Shown here: in pieces, positions 1 through 6,372 of the stretch
Layout: each line of letters opens with the position of its first letter
Numbering within the stretch: position 1 is the first letter of the stretch
Origin: an uncultured Tissierellia bacterium
GTDB lineage: Bacteria > Bacillota > Clostridia > Tissierellales > Peptoniphilaceae
Assembly: GCA_902489375.1 (NCBI GenBank)
Contig: CABTZP010000057.1
Location: 1 to 8,580, forward strand
DNA: 8,580 nt
Reading direction: 5' to 3'
Notes under the pieces: model-generated
Databases searched by the model: none
The model's input: only the letters and a program-made list of their open reading frames with translations
What the model was told of the DNA's origin: nothing
Program-made: the position numbers and the translations under genes

Positions 1-22
1 CAGACGTGTGCTCTTCCGATCT
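1..22 (+). other. Illumina TruSeq read-2 adapter remnant (not genomic)
   Basis: These bases match the last 22 nt of the standard TruSeq read-2 adapter, which ends in CTCTTCCGATCT, with no mismatch that I can see. They are library sequence left at the contig edge. Genomic sequence can only begin at base 23, and the bases just after the adapter rest on the edge of read coverage, so they deserve less trust. Confidence 0.96.
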
Positions 23-58
23 CCTTTTGGACGCGCCATTTTTTTACGAAACGGAGTA

Positions 59-87
59 ATCCTCCATTGAAAAAAGACCTGGAGGAT
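59..87 (+). repeat. Inverted repeat (8-bp stem) upstream of the pseudouridine synthase gene
   Basis: ATCCTCCA at 59-66 is the exact reverse complement of TGGAGGAT at 80-87, with a 13-nt A-rich loop. No T-run follows, so it does not read as an intrinsic terminator. The 3' arm contains an SD-like GGAGG, but no start codon lies at a suitable distance from it; the next gene uses its own TGAGGA further on. It could be a leader structure, or part of the end of an upstream gene cut off by the contig edge (one frame stays open from 25 to a TAG at 91-93). No convincing sigma-A promoter is visible in 23-117. Confidence 0.45.
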
Positions 88-117
88 CCATAGCGGATCA
101 TAAATTGAGGATATGGC

Positions 118-1074
118 GTGAGAGAAATTATTATTGAAAAAAACGACAGCGGCCAACGATTGGATCGTTTTCTAAATAAGTATCTCCCGAAAGCGACAGG
201 GTCCTTTCTTCAAAAAATGATCCGGACAAAAAAAATTAAATGCAACAAAAAAAGAGCTAAGGAAAATCAAATTTTAATGACCGGGGACCGGATCCAGATC
301 TACCTTTATGAAGAAATTCTGCTTCCCCTAGAGAAAGAACCCCAGGTTAGAAAATCAAAAATTCCTCTTTCCATCGTCTATGAGGACGAAGATATTGCGG
401 TAATTGATAAAGCGCCCGGTGTTCTTACCCATGCGGCGACGCCAAGAGACTACGGAAAAAATATTGTTGATGCCTTTGTTGATCTTCTGATTTCCAGGGG
501 GACCTACAAGCCTCAGGGGGAACAGAGCTTTAGGCCGGCCTTGGCCAACCGCCTGGATTACGATACGGGGGGCCTTTTGATCGGACTGAAAAACCATCAA
601 TCGGCGATGAAAATTAATCAGGCCCTCACTGCTGGCAGCATCGAAAAATATTATCTCTGCTACTGTGAAGGAAGGATCGATGATGATTTGGTGATTGATG
701 CCAGTCTTGAAAAGACGGGCAAAAGGATGAAGGTATCCGCCGTTGGAAAAAAGGCGATCACGCGAGTCCACCCCCTGTACTGGGGAAAGGACTATACATA
801 TGCGCAGCTTATGCTGGAAACCGGAAGATACCATCAGATTCGCGCCCACATGGCCTCCATTGGTCACCCCCTGATTGGAGATGAACGGTATGGACGGGGC
901 AGGGGAAGCCTGGGAAAAACAGGAACTTTTCGAGGACAGCTTTTATTATCCTATGCGCTCTTTTTTAAAGAGATTGAAGACCTCCCCCAGCTAAAGGACC
1001 TATGGGTAGAGTCTTTTCAAAAAAAGACCTTTGAAGAAATTCGCGATCGCCTGAATGAAAATAGAAAGGGATAA
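118..1074 (+). CDS. RluA-family (RluC-like) 23S rRNA pseudouridine synthase
   Basis: Predicted to isomerise uridine to pseudouridine in RNA in the cytoplasm, most likely 23S rRNA; the target position cannot be read from sequence. At 318 aa it has a usual length and the usual order: an N-terminal S4 RNA-binding domain (about residues 12-62, beginning QRLDRFLNKYLP) and then the catalytic domain. The catalytic motif is NRLDYDTGGLL (144-154), with Asp147 the expected nucleophile. The C-terminal family signature ETGRYHQIRAHMASIGHPL (234-252) is clear, followed by GDERYG. The form FRPALANRLD, rather than HRLDRDTSG, is what I would expect of clostridial RluC-like enzymes. The start is GTG, with TGAGGA at 106-111 at good spacing; the ATG at 113 runs straight into a stop. 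The stop lies 2 nt before the response regulator, which suggests one operon. The family is secure, the exact substrate is not. Confidence 0.93.
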   Translation: MREIIIEKNDSGQRLDRFLNKYLPKATGSFLQKMIRTKKIKCNKKRAKENQILMTGDRIQIYLYEEILLPLEKEPQVRKSKIPLSIVYEDEDIAVIDKAPGVLTHAATPRDYGKNIVDAFVDLLISRGTYKPQGEQSFRPALANRLDYDTGGLLIGLKNHQSAMKINQALTAGSIEKYYLCYCEGRIDDDLVIDASLEKTGKRMKVSAVGKKAITRVHPLYWGKDYTYAQLMLETGRYHQIRAHMASIGHPLIGDERYGRGRGSLGKTGTFRGQLLLSYALFFKEIEDLPQLKDLWVESFQKKTFEEIRDRLNENRKG

Positions 1075-1076
1075 AC

Positions 1077-1772
1077 ATGGCAAATAAGATTCTTTTAGTT
1101 GAAGATGAAGCGCCCATCCGCGCTTTTACAAGAATAAATCTGGAAAAGGAAGGCTATGATATCCTGGAAGCGGAAACAGGTGAGCGGGGAATTGAGATCG
1201 CCCGAGCCGAGCATCCGGCAATCGTTATTTTGGATTTGATGCTACCGGGAATGGATGGTTATGAAGTTTGTTCGATCCTCCGAGGAGAAATGCCGAATAT
1301 TGGCATTATTATGCTGACCGCGAAAAGTCAGGAAGTTGATCGGATTTTAGGCCTGGAAAAAGGCACGGACGATTATATGGTCAAGCCTTTTAATCCTCAC
1401 GAGCTTGTTTTACGCGTCAATTCCTTAAAGCGCAGACTTAACCTTCAAGACGAAAGGGAGCATGCCAGTGGAAAACTGCAGGAGGGCGTTTTTTTGCTTG
1501 ACCGAAATGCCCGCGCTTTTTATAAAGATGGAAGGGAGATGGATCTCACCCCAACGGAGCTGGCCATTGTAAAATTATTTTTGCAAAATCCCGGAAAGGC
1601 GCTATCAAGGGAAGATATCCTCAATCAGGTCTGGGGAACGGAATACTGCGGAGAAACCAAGATTGTTGATGTGAATATTCGGCGAATCCGCGCAAAGATT
1701 GAAGATAATCCGGCAAAACCTCAATATCTTGAAACGGTCTGGGGGGTTGGATACCGTTGGAAGAAAAGTTAG
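1077..1772 (+). CDS. Two-component response regulator, OmpR/PhoB family
   Basis: DNA-binding transcription regulator, expected to be phosphorylated by the kinase encoded next to it. The receiver domain (about 3-118) has the acidic pocket E9, D10, the phosphoacceptor Asp53 in VILDLMLPGMDGYEV, Thr81 and Lys103 in MVKPFNPHEL. The C-terminal winged helix (about 134-229) shows LTPTELAIVKLF, the recognition-helix region VDVNIRRIRAKIED and the closing VWGVGYRW hairpin. The length of 231 aa is normal. The ATG has AAAGGG (1065-1070) six nt upstream. The gene begins 2 nt after the pseudouridine synthase stop, and its end overlaps the start of the kinase gene, typical of a translationally coupled pair. 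It resembles WalR, PhoP or ResD regulators, but one-to-one orthology cannot be decided here, so no symbol is given. The regulon is unknown. Confidence 0.96.
   Translation: MANKILLVEDEAPIRAFTRINLEKEGYDILEAETGERGIEIARAEHPAIVILDLMLPGMDGYEVCSILRGEMPNIGIIMLTAKSQEVDRILGLEKGTDDYMVKPFNPHELVLRVNSLKRRLNLQDEREHASGKLQEGVFLLDRNARAFYKDGREMDLTPTELAIVKLFLQNPGKALSREDILNQVWGTEYCGETKIVDVNIRRIRAKIEDNPAKPQYLETVWGVGYRWKKS
1741..1746 (+). promoter_or_regulatory. Putative ribosome binding site for the TTG start of the sensor kinase
   Basis: A GGGGGG run lies 10 nt before the TTG at 1757, inside the response regulator gene. It can pair with the anti-SD through G-C and G-U pairs, though it is not a consensus site. 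It supports TTG 1757, because the next in-frame ATG at 1853 would remove the N-terminal tail and begin at the first membrane segment. Confidence 0.45.
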
Positions 1773-3220
1773 AAAATCAAAAAGGGGAAAATAAAAAATC
1801 CGGGCTCCTTTTTTGGCAGAGCCCCCTGATTGACACAATCGCCTCTCGAATTATGGGCTTTTCCGTCTTTATTCTTTTGGCCCTGGCGCTTGTTTTTGAA
1901 ATGTTTTATTATACCTCCATAAAAAGTTATTATTACGACATTGTAGCAGGAACCTTGACCAATCAAGCCTCTTACAATGCCGATCTCTATTTGACCTATC
2001 TTTCAAATGAAGATTTAAATCAGGTGGTTGTCGATAATAAAAATCAGTTTTATCGGTCCGACTCCTCTCAGGTCCAGATATTGAGTAATTCCGGAACGGT
2101 TTTATATGATTCCATCGGAACGGATCAGGTGGGAAAGCTGATTTCCACTGAAGATGTAAAAAAAGCCCAGGAAGGACAATCGGGCCTTTTTCGCGGAGAA
2201 GCAGCTTATACCACTGATGAGGTGATGAGCGTTTCCGTTCCCCTTCATTCTCAGAATGGCCAGGTGGGGATTCTTCGCTTAACCACCTCCTTAACGAAAA
2301 CCAATGAGTTAATTGGTCAGAAATTTTCTCTTTCCGTCTATTTTGCCATCGGCACGATTATTGTCGGTCTGATCCTTTCCTTTTGGCTTAGCCGATCTAT
2401 CACAAAGCCTGTTGAGCAGCTGACCCGGATCGCAAGAAAAATTGCAGATGGGCAGACAGATGTTATGGCGGATGAAACCGGAATTGGGGAGATCGGTGAG
2501 CTGGGTCGCGCGATGAATATCATGTCTGAAAATATCCGGCAAAAAGAACGAATTAAAAATGACTTTATTTCCTCTGTCTCTCATGAGTTACGAACGCCTT
2601 TAACTTCGATTAAGGGATGGGCATTGACCCTCCAATCCGAAGGAATGGGTCAGGATGTCCAAAAAGAGGGACTGAAAATCATCGAAAAAGAATCTGAACG
2701 GCTTAATTTTATGGTGGAAGATCTTTTGGATTTTTCTCGCTTTCTGTCCGGCCGTATTGATTTAAATAAAACGAAATTTGACCTGATCCCGGTTGCCAAT
2801 AACCTGGTCGCTCAGCTTCGGCCAAGGATTCGGGATAAGCAGCTGGATGTCGTTTACCATTATAGTCAGCCGCAGATCGATATTGTGGCAGATGAAAACC
2901 GCGTGAAGCAAATGATGCTCAATATCCTGGATAATGCCATCAAGTTTACCCCTTCGCAGGGCACGATTTTTATTGAAATCACGCAAAAAAAGGACTGGGT
3001 TGATCTTTCGATCACCGATACTGGCATTGGCATATCAGAAAAAGAGATAGGCTTTGTTACTGAAAAATTTTGGAAAGGCTCATCCAGTCAATCTCATTCC
3101 GGCTTAGGGCTTTCCATCTGTGAAGAGATTGCGAAAGCGCATGGAGGTTCCTTAATGATTAAATCAACGGTAAATGTGGGAACAACCGTCACGATAGAAC
3201 TTCCAGTAGAAAACGCCTAG
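1757..3220 (+). CDS. Membrane sensor histidine kinase (sensor domain, HAMP, HisKA, HATPase_c)
   Basis: Inner-membrane sensor kinase, expected to autophosphorylate on His276 and pass the phosphate to Asp53 of the upstream regulator. Order: short basic cytoplasmic tail (1-28); TM1 about 31-52; extracytoplasmic sensor about 53-190; TM2 about 193-211; HAMP about 210-263 (SITKPVEQLTRIARKIADG); HisKA with SVSHELRTPLTSIKGW (273-288); and an ATPase domain with N-box NILDNAIKFTP (389-399), G1 DTGIGI (421-426), F-box EKFWKG and G2 SGLGLS (448-453). The sensor looks PAS/Cache-like: it has VQILSNSGTVLYDS and a VSVPL...VGILRLTTSL ending, as in PhoR/WalK-type kinases. There is no cytoplasmic PAS domain between HAMP and HisKA, unlike classical WalK. 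The start is TTG, overlapping the regulator by 16 nt, so exact start confidence is moderate. A lipoprotein gene follows after 10 nt. The stimulus is unknown. Confidence 0.94.
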   Translation: MEEKLENQKGENKKSGLLFWQSPLIDTIASRIMGFSVFILLALALVFEMFYYTSIKSYYYDIVAGTLTNQASYNADLYLTYLSNEDLNQVVVDNKNQFYRSDSSQVQILSNSGTVLYDSIGTDQVGKLISTEDVKKAQEGQSGLFRGEAAYTTDEVMSVSVPLHSQNGQVGILRLTTSLTKTNELIGQKFSLSVYFAIGTIIVGLILSFWLSRSITKPVEQLTRIARKIADGQTDVMADETGIGEIGELGRAMNIMSENIRQKERIKNDFISSVSHELRTPLTSIKGWALTLQSEGMGQDVQKEGLKIIEKESERLNFMVEDLLDFSRFLSGRIDLNKTKFDLIPVANNLVAQLRPRIRDKQLDVVYHYSQPQIDIVADENRVKQMMLNILDNAIKFTPSQGTIFIEITQKKDWVDLSITDTGIGISEKEIGFVTEKFWKGSSSQSHSGLGLSICEEIAKAHGGSLMIKSTVNVGTTVTIELPVENA

Positions 3221-3230
3221 GGGGAACAAA

Positions 3231-4748
3231 ATGAAAAGAATGGTGAAAATTCTTGTCTTGATCCTTAGCTTTGTTTTTTTTCTCTCTTCCTGTGTGAGCC
3301 GAGAGAGGGAGAAAAGCCTGGATATTAATTCCTATATCCAACCGCCCAAAACGGCCAGCCAGGCGCTTGCCGGCGTGTGGAAACTGACGCAGGTCAAGGA
3401 TCTTAAAGAAGGGCAAACGGACCTTCCTCGTTTTCAGATCGGCGATCAGCTCTACATTGATTCTCGTCTCGTTGCGATTGGTGATTATGCGACCCTTCAT
3501 CCGAATTTTTCCAGCAAGTACGTTTCCCTATCCGCCTATCTTTCCTCTCATCTCTTGGCGCCGGGAAAGCTCCCGAGCAATCAGGAGAAGGTCTCGATCT
3601 ATATGGTCCGAGATAAGGACCTTTTTTCAGTGGACCTCATTGCTGAAGATCGCGATCATATTATGTTCATCTATGAGACTCGGCTCTACAGCCTGGAAAG
3701 GGAATCGGATCAGGTTCCGGATGAGATGATCAAAAGGTACCAAGATTTTGCCAAGACGGAAGATCAGGAGGAGGTCGTTGAAAAAAAAGAAAAACCAACC
3801 TCCACCCTGATCGGCGTAAGGGAACAGAGAATGGGAGAAGATGGTTATCCGATCAATGATTATTCCACCTACCTTTTGTATGAGGATCCTAAAAACACCC
3901 GAGTTTATGTCTATAAATTAAATCGCTTGTTCTTTCCTGGCCCTGACAATGGCTATAAGATTTTGGACTATGTTCCCAAAGAAATTGATGCCGAAACGGG
4001 GATCCGAGAAGGCCAGTTCATTTACTATGACGCTGAAGATTTTGAAAAGAAAAGAACGATTGTTATGAAGGATAAGGAGGCAAGAGAGATTACTTTTCTT
4101 TCGCCCGAGTTTATTTCTTTTCGCATGACCGTTTTTACTGCAGACCGAGAAGTGCCAAAAAAATTTGAAATTCAAAGGATGAGTCAAATTAATGAAAAAA
4201 AAGCCCTTAATATCCAGGAGCTGGTCAAGGAATCTCCCGAACAAAGTGTTCAATCTCAGGTGCAGGAGAGACTCAATATTTTAGACCCCCAGGGAAAGTT
4301 CGATCCAAGAAGCGCCCCGGAAGACCTAACCAACATCGGAATTGTCCGTCAAGCAACAGAATGGACCTTTATTACGTCTCGGTATTGGAAGTCCGGGGAT
4401 CAGTATCTTCCCGCCTATATTCCTCTTTCCCTAGTCTCGAAGGTAGAGTTTTTTAACAATTCAAAAGAGCCCTATTCCTGGTCGAGAATAAAAAACAAGT
4501 ACTCACAGGCAGAAACGGCCAGTCAGTCTCCAAATGGAGATCGCCTGATTATTAAAACGGATAATGAAATTCATTATACAAAGCTCACTGGAGAGGAAAT
4601 TGCAGAGAAGGCTTACCTGAGCATTCAGTTAAAGCCAGGGTCGGATATCATTATGATGGCTTATTTTTACGATGAAAAAGCCCAGCAGCTGGAAAAAGCC
4701 TTCCTCCGGCAAAGCCTTGCTCAGCCTCAGGTGATCTATCCGCACTAA
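3231..4748 (+). CDS. Predicted lipoprotein of unknown function, fourth gene of the two-component operon
   Basis: I do not recognise a family. The N-terminus is a lipoprotein signal: basic MKRMVK, a hydrophobic core and the lipobox LSSC with Cys21 as the lipidation site, so the mature protein should be anchored on the outer face of the membrane. The mature part seems to have two regions. Region one (about 44-157) starts LAGVWKLTQVKD, reminiscent of the G-x-W opening of lipocalin-like barrels, and is rich in predicted strands (VSIYMVRDKDLFSVDL, IMFIYETRLYSL). A charged linker follows (about 174-190). Region two (about 191-505) has further alternating hydrophobic strand patterns, including YSTYLLYEDPKNTRVYVYKL and AYLSIQLKPGSDIIMMAYFY. 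No enzymatic motif or LPXTG anchor is seen. The ATG has an AGGGGGA-like SD at 3219-3225, 10 nt after the kinase stop. Position suggests a signalling partner or output of the kinase; this is inference only. Confidence 0.85.
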   Translation: MKRMVKILVLILSFVFFLSSCVSREREKSLDINSYIQPPKTASQALAGVWKLTQVKDLKEGQTDLPRFQIGDQLYIDSRLVAIGDYATLHPNFSSKYVSLSAYLSSHLLAPGKLPSNQEKVSIYMVRDKDLFSVDLIAEDRDHIMFIYETRLYSLERESDQVPDEMIKRYQDFAKTEDQEEVVEKKEKPTSTLIGVREQRMGEDGYPINDYSTYLLYEDPKNTRVYVYKLNRLFFPGPDNGYKILDYVPKEIDAETGIREGQFIYYDAEDFEKKRTIVMKDKEAREITFLSPEFISFRMTVFTADREVPKKFEIQRMSQINEKKALNIQELVKESPEQSVQSQVQERLNILDPQGKFDPRSAPEDLTNIGIVRQATEWTFITSRYWKSGDQYLPAYIPLSLVSKVEFFNNSKEPYSWSRIKNKYSQAETASQSPNGDRLIIKTDNEIHYTKLTGEEIAEKAYLSIQLKPGSDIIMMAYFYDEKAQQLEKAFLRQSLAQPQVIYPH

Positions 4749-4771
4749 CTGGGAAGGAAAAGGGAGAAAAA

Positions 4772-5395
4772 CTATTCTTCTTTTTTCACCATTTGCTTCA
4801 TTGCGGAAAGGACCTGATCAGAAGAAAAGCCTCTTCGGATCATGGCCTGATAGACCCGCTGAAATTCCTTAGGATCTTTTAAATCCCTTCTTCCGTAAGA
4901 TTTATTGAGGGTGAGGATGAGGTTTTCTTTTTCATTTTTTTCCGGAAGAAGGGATAAGGCTCCTTCAATCTCTTTCGCGTCAATGCCTTTTTCTCGGAGT
5001 TTTAGAAAAATTTTTCTCTTGCTCCAGCCGTGAAAAGAAGATTTTTCCTGGGCGTACTTTTGAGCGTAAAGCGAATCATCCAGGAATCCTTTGGTTAGCA
5101 GCCAATCCAGGGTATTATTGATTTCATTTTCCCAAAATTTTTCCCGCCAAAGCCGGTCCCGGACTTCTTTTACGGTGCGGGGACGATACAAGGCAAAATT
5201 TTTGCCAAGATCCATCGCCCGGTTTTTTCGGTCTTCTTCTTGAAGAAGAGAAAGCAGGTTATCGTTAACGGGATCGCCTATATGAAGACCGATTTTTAAA
5301 TAGCATTCATAGGAGATGCAATATTGGCTATGGTCATCTCCTCGAAAAAGAAACCAGCCCTTTTTGTCATCATACTGAATTTGTTCAATGACCAT
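4772..5395 (-). CDS. recX: RecX family regulatory protein
   Basis: RecX-family modulator of RecA: in studied bacteria it binds RecA filaments and limits recombinase and SOS-coprotease activity in the cytoplasm. The 207-aa protein has the Bacillota-style N-terminal extension (about 1-65) and then tandem three-helix repeats: RPRTVKEVRDRLWREKFWEN (about 71-90), LDWLLTKGFLDDSLYAQKYA, GWSKRKIFLKLREKGIDAKEIEGAL and a last repeat with FQRVYQAMIRRGFSSDQVLSAM. GFLDD followed by a YAQKY-type helix is the most characteristic element. The ATG at 5395 has AGG and AAAGG purine runs just upstream on the minus strand. The gene is convergent with the lipoprotein gene (23 nt between stops) and divergent from ydbC; recA is not in the window. 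Family call is firm, and the role is taken from the family. Confidence 0.92.
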   Translation of the reverse strand: MVIEQIQYDDKKGWFLFRGDDHSQYCISYECYLKIGLHIGDPVNDNLLSLLQEEDRKNRAMDLGKNFALYRPRTVKEVRDRLWREKFWENEINNTLDWLLTKGFLDDSLYAQKYAQEKSSFHGWSKRKIFLKLREKGIDAKEIEGALSLLPEKNEKENLILTLNKSYGRRDLKDPKEFQRVYQAMIRRGFSSDQVLSAMKQMVKKEE

Positions 5396-5473
5396 GCCAT
5401 CCTGCCTTTCCCTGTTTAAAAATATCCTTTTTTTCGCTCCCCGTCTGAACAGGTTCCTTTCCTGATTACGTCT

Positions 5474-5479
5474 TATGAT
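5474..5479 (+). promoter_or_regulatory. Weak candidate -10 element for the ydbC-CYTH unit
   Basis: TATGAT matches the sigma-A -10 consensus at five of six positions and sits in the divergent recX-ydbC gap, about 100 nt upstream of ydbC. I cannot find a good -35 at 15-19 nt spacing and there is no extended TG element. The location is sensible but the call is tentative. If correct, the transcript would start near 5486 and carry a leader of about 95 nt. Confidence 0.35.
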
Positions 5480-5510
5480 ACACTAATTAAGGAAAAAGAC
5501 GATAGCAGGA

Positions 5511-5548
5511 AAGCTGGCCGGGGCAAAGCAGGAAAAGCCGGTCAGTTT
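5511..5548 (+). repeat. 11-bp stem-loop in the ydbC leader, overlapping a short direct repeat
   Basis: AAGCTGGCCGG (5511-5521) can pair along its full length with CCGGTCAGTTT (5538-5548), giving 11 pairs including two G-U, with a 16-nt loop. The same region holds an imperfect tandem repeat with a 23-nt period, AGCAGGAAAGC at 5504-5514 and AGCAGGAAAAGC at 5527-5538. No T-run follows, so it is not an intrinsic terminator. It lies just upstream of the ydbC ribosome binding site. I see no match to a riboswitch class that I know. Confidence 0.5.
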
Positions 5549-5568
5549 AGAAAAATCAATCGATGCGG

Positions 5569-5574
5569 AAAGGA
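5569..5574 (+). promoter_or_regulatory. Ribosome binding site that fixes the ydbC start
   Basis: AAAGGA lies six nt before the ATG at 5581. The in-frame ATG at 5563 has no SD and would place this site inside the coding region, and family members start at the MAE/MAD-type N-terminus encoded from 5581. Confidence 0.8.
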
Positions 5575-5580
5575 ATCAAA

Positions 5581-5817
5581 ATGGCAGAGTTAACCTACGA
5601 AATCGTGGAAGAGATTGGTGTCTTAAGTGAAGATTCCAGAGGATGGAGAAAAGAGCTAAACATCGTCAGCTGGAATAATAGAGAGCCAAAGTATGATCTT
5701 CGAACCTGGAATCCAGAGCATAAAAGAATGTCAAAGGGCATTACCTTTAATCAGGAGGAAGCGGAAAAACTTCGGGATCTTTTGATGGATGATTTGAACG
5801 GTCAAAATAATGCTTGA
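5581..5817 (+). CDS. ydbC: YdbC-like protein, PC4/p15-type ssDNA-binding domain
   Basis: Small 78-aa protein that strongly resembles the YdbC family of Bacillota, whose Lactococcus member is a bacterial homologue of the eukaryotic coactivator PC4 and binds single-stranded DNA as a dimer. Diagnostic stretches are EEIGVLSEDSRGWRKELNIV (10-29), then SWNNREPKYDLRTWNPEHKR (30-49), with MSKGITFNQEEAEKLRDLL as the final strand and helix. The whole protein is this one domain: a four-strand sheet plus a C-terminal helix. I chose ATG 5581, not the in-frame ATG at 5563, because of the SD at 5569-5574. Its last 8 nt overlap the CYTH gene, suggesting translational coupling. The cellular role in this organism is unknown; a nucleic-acid-binding role in transcription, repair or cold adaptation is possible. 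Divergence from recX is compatible with DNA metabolism but does not prove it. Confidence 0.88.
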   Translation: MAELTYEIVEEIGVLSEDSRGWRKELNIVSWNNREPKYDLRTWNPEHKRMSKGITFNQEEAEKLRDLLMDDLNGQNNA

Positions 5818-6352
5818 AATTGAAGTGAAACTCATCGGCCTGGATGAAGAAGCTTTTCTTGACCAGCTCCTTAAAAAAGGCGCTCGGTTTGACGTGCAAG
5901 AAGAGCAGACGAACATTCGCATTGATTCTTCAGCGCACCCCATCCCGGAAGACGCCTATCTGAGATTAAGGAAAATTCAGACTCAGGGAAAAAAGGATCA
6001 GCTGGAACTAACGTATAAAAAAAGCCTCGAGGCAGAGGGCGCGCGAACAAATGAGGAAACGACAAGTCTGGTCGAGGATGGAGAAGCGATTTTAAAAATC
6101 CTAGCCTGCCTGGGCTTTGATCAAAGGATTTCCGCTCAAAAAAGGCGAATTCGCTATCAATACCAGGATTACCGGGTGGAGTTCGACCGCTGGGATCCAA
6201 AGACCCTTTCTTATCCTTATGTCGAAGTCGAGGCGAAAAGCCTTGAGGCATTGAATCGTTTTTTGAAGGAATTTTCAATTCCTGAAGAAAAGGTATCGAC
6301 CAAGTCTATCGCACAGCTCATTCGAGAAGAGCGGGCGAAAAAAGAGTCTTGA
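5810..6352 (+). CDS. CYTH-domain protein (class IV adenylate cyclase / triphosphatase superfamily)
   Basis: A single CYTH domain of 180 aa. It opens with the hallmark ExExK motif as EIEVK (E3, E5, K7), which in the family coordinates metal and the triphosphate group. Other tunnel-lining charged residues fall where expected: YLRLRK (R52, R54), ELTYKK (K70, K71), EE at 82-83, KRRIRY (111-116), VEFDRW (123-128), YVEVEA (137-142) and K165. All strands of the eight-stranded tunnel appear present, so an active enzyme is plausible. Substrate may be tripolyphosphate, thiamine triphosphate or another triphosphate; cyclase activity is possible but most bacterial members are thought to be triphosphatases. 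Its arrangement resembles the short YjbK-type proteins of Bacillota. The ATG overlaps the end of ydbC by 8 nt and lacks a strong SD of its own, which fits coupled translation. The likely terminator of the unit lies 55 nt downstream. Confidence 0.9.
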   Translation: MLEIEVKLIGLDEEAFLDQLLKKGARFDVQEEQTNIRIDSSAHPIPEDAYLRLRKIQTQGKKDQLELTYKKSLEAEGARTNEETTSLVEDGEAILKILACLGFDQRISAQKRRIRYQYQDYRVEFDRWDPKTLSYPYVEVEAKSLEALNRFLKEFSIPEEKVSTKSIAQLIREERAKKES

Positions 6353-6372
6353 GGGCGCATTGATCACTGAAA

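Noticed and set aside
3457..3729. 90-codon open frame on the plus strand inside the lipoprotein gene, and the minus-strand frame at 3189-3500
   Set aside because: Both lie in alternative frames of a long intact ORF with signal peptide and SD; neither has family-like sequence.
5396..5440. Promoter for recX on the minus strand (TTCAGA with TATTTT)
   Set aside because: The match is poor and the spacing is 19 nt; AT-rich sequence here makes chance hits likely, so it is not listed as a feature.
5563..5580. Upstream in-frame ATG for ydbC giving 84 aa
   Set aside because: It has no SD, and the good SD at 5569-5574 would fall inside the coding region; homologues start at the MAEL-type N-terminus.
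5871..6278. 135-codon open frame on the minus strand inside the CYTH gene
   Set aside because: It is a shadow of a well-supported gene, with a composition rich in Pro, Ser and Arg and no recognisable motif or SD context.
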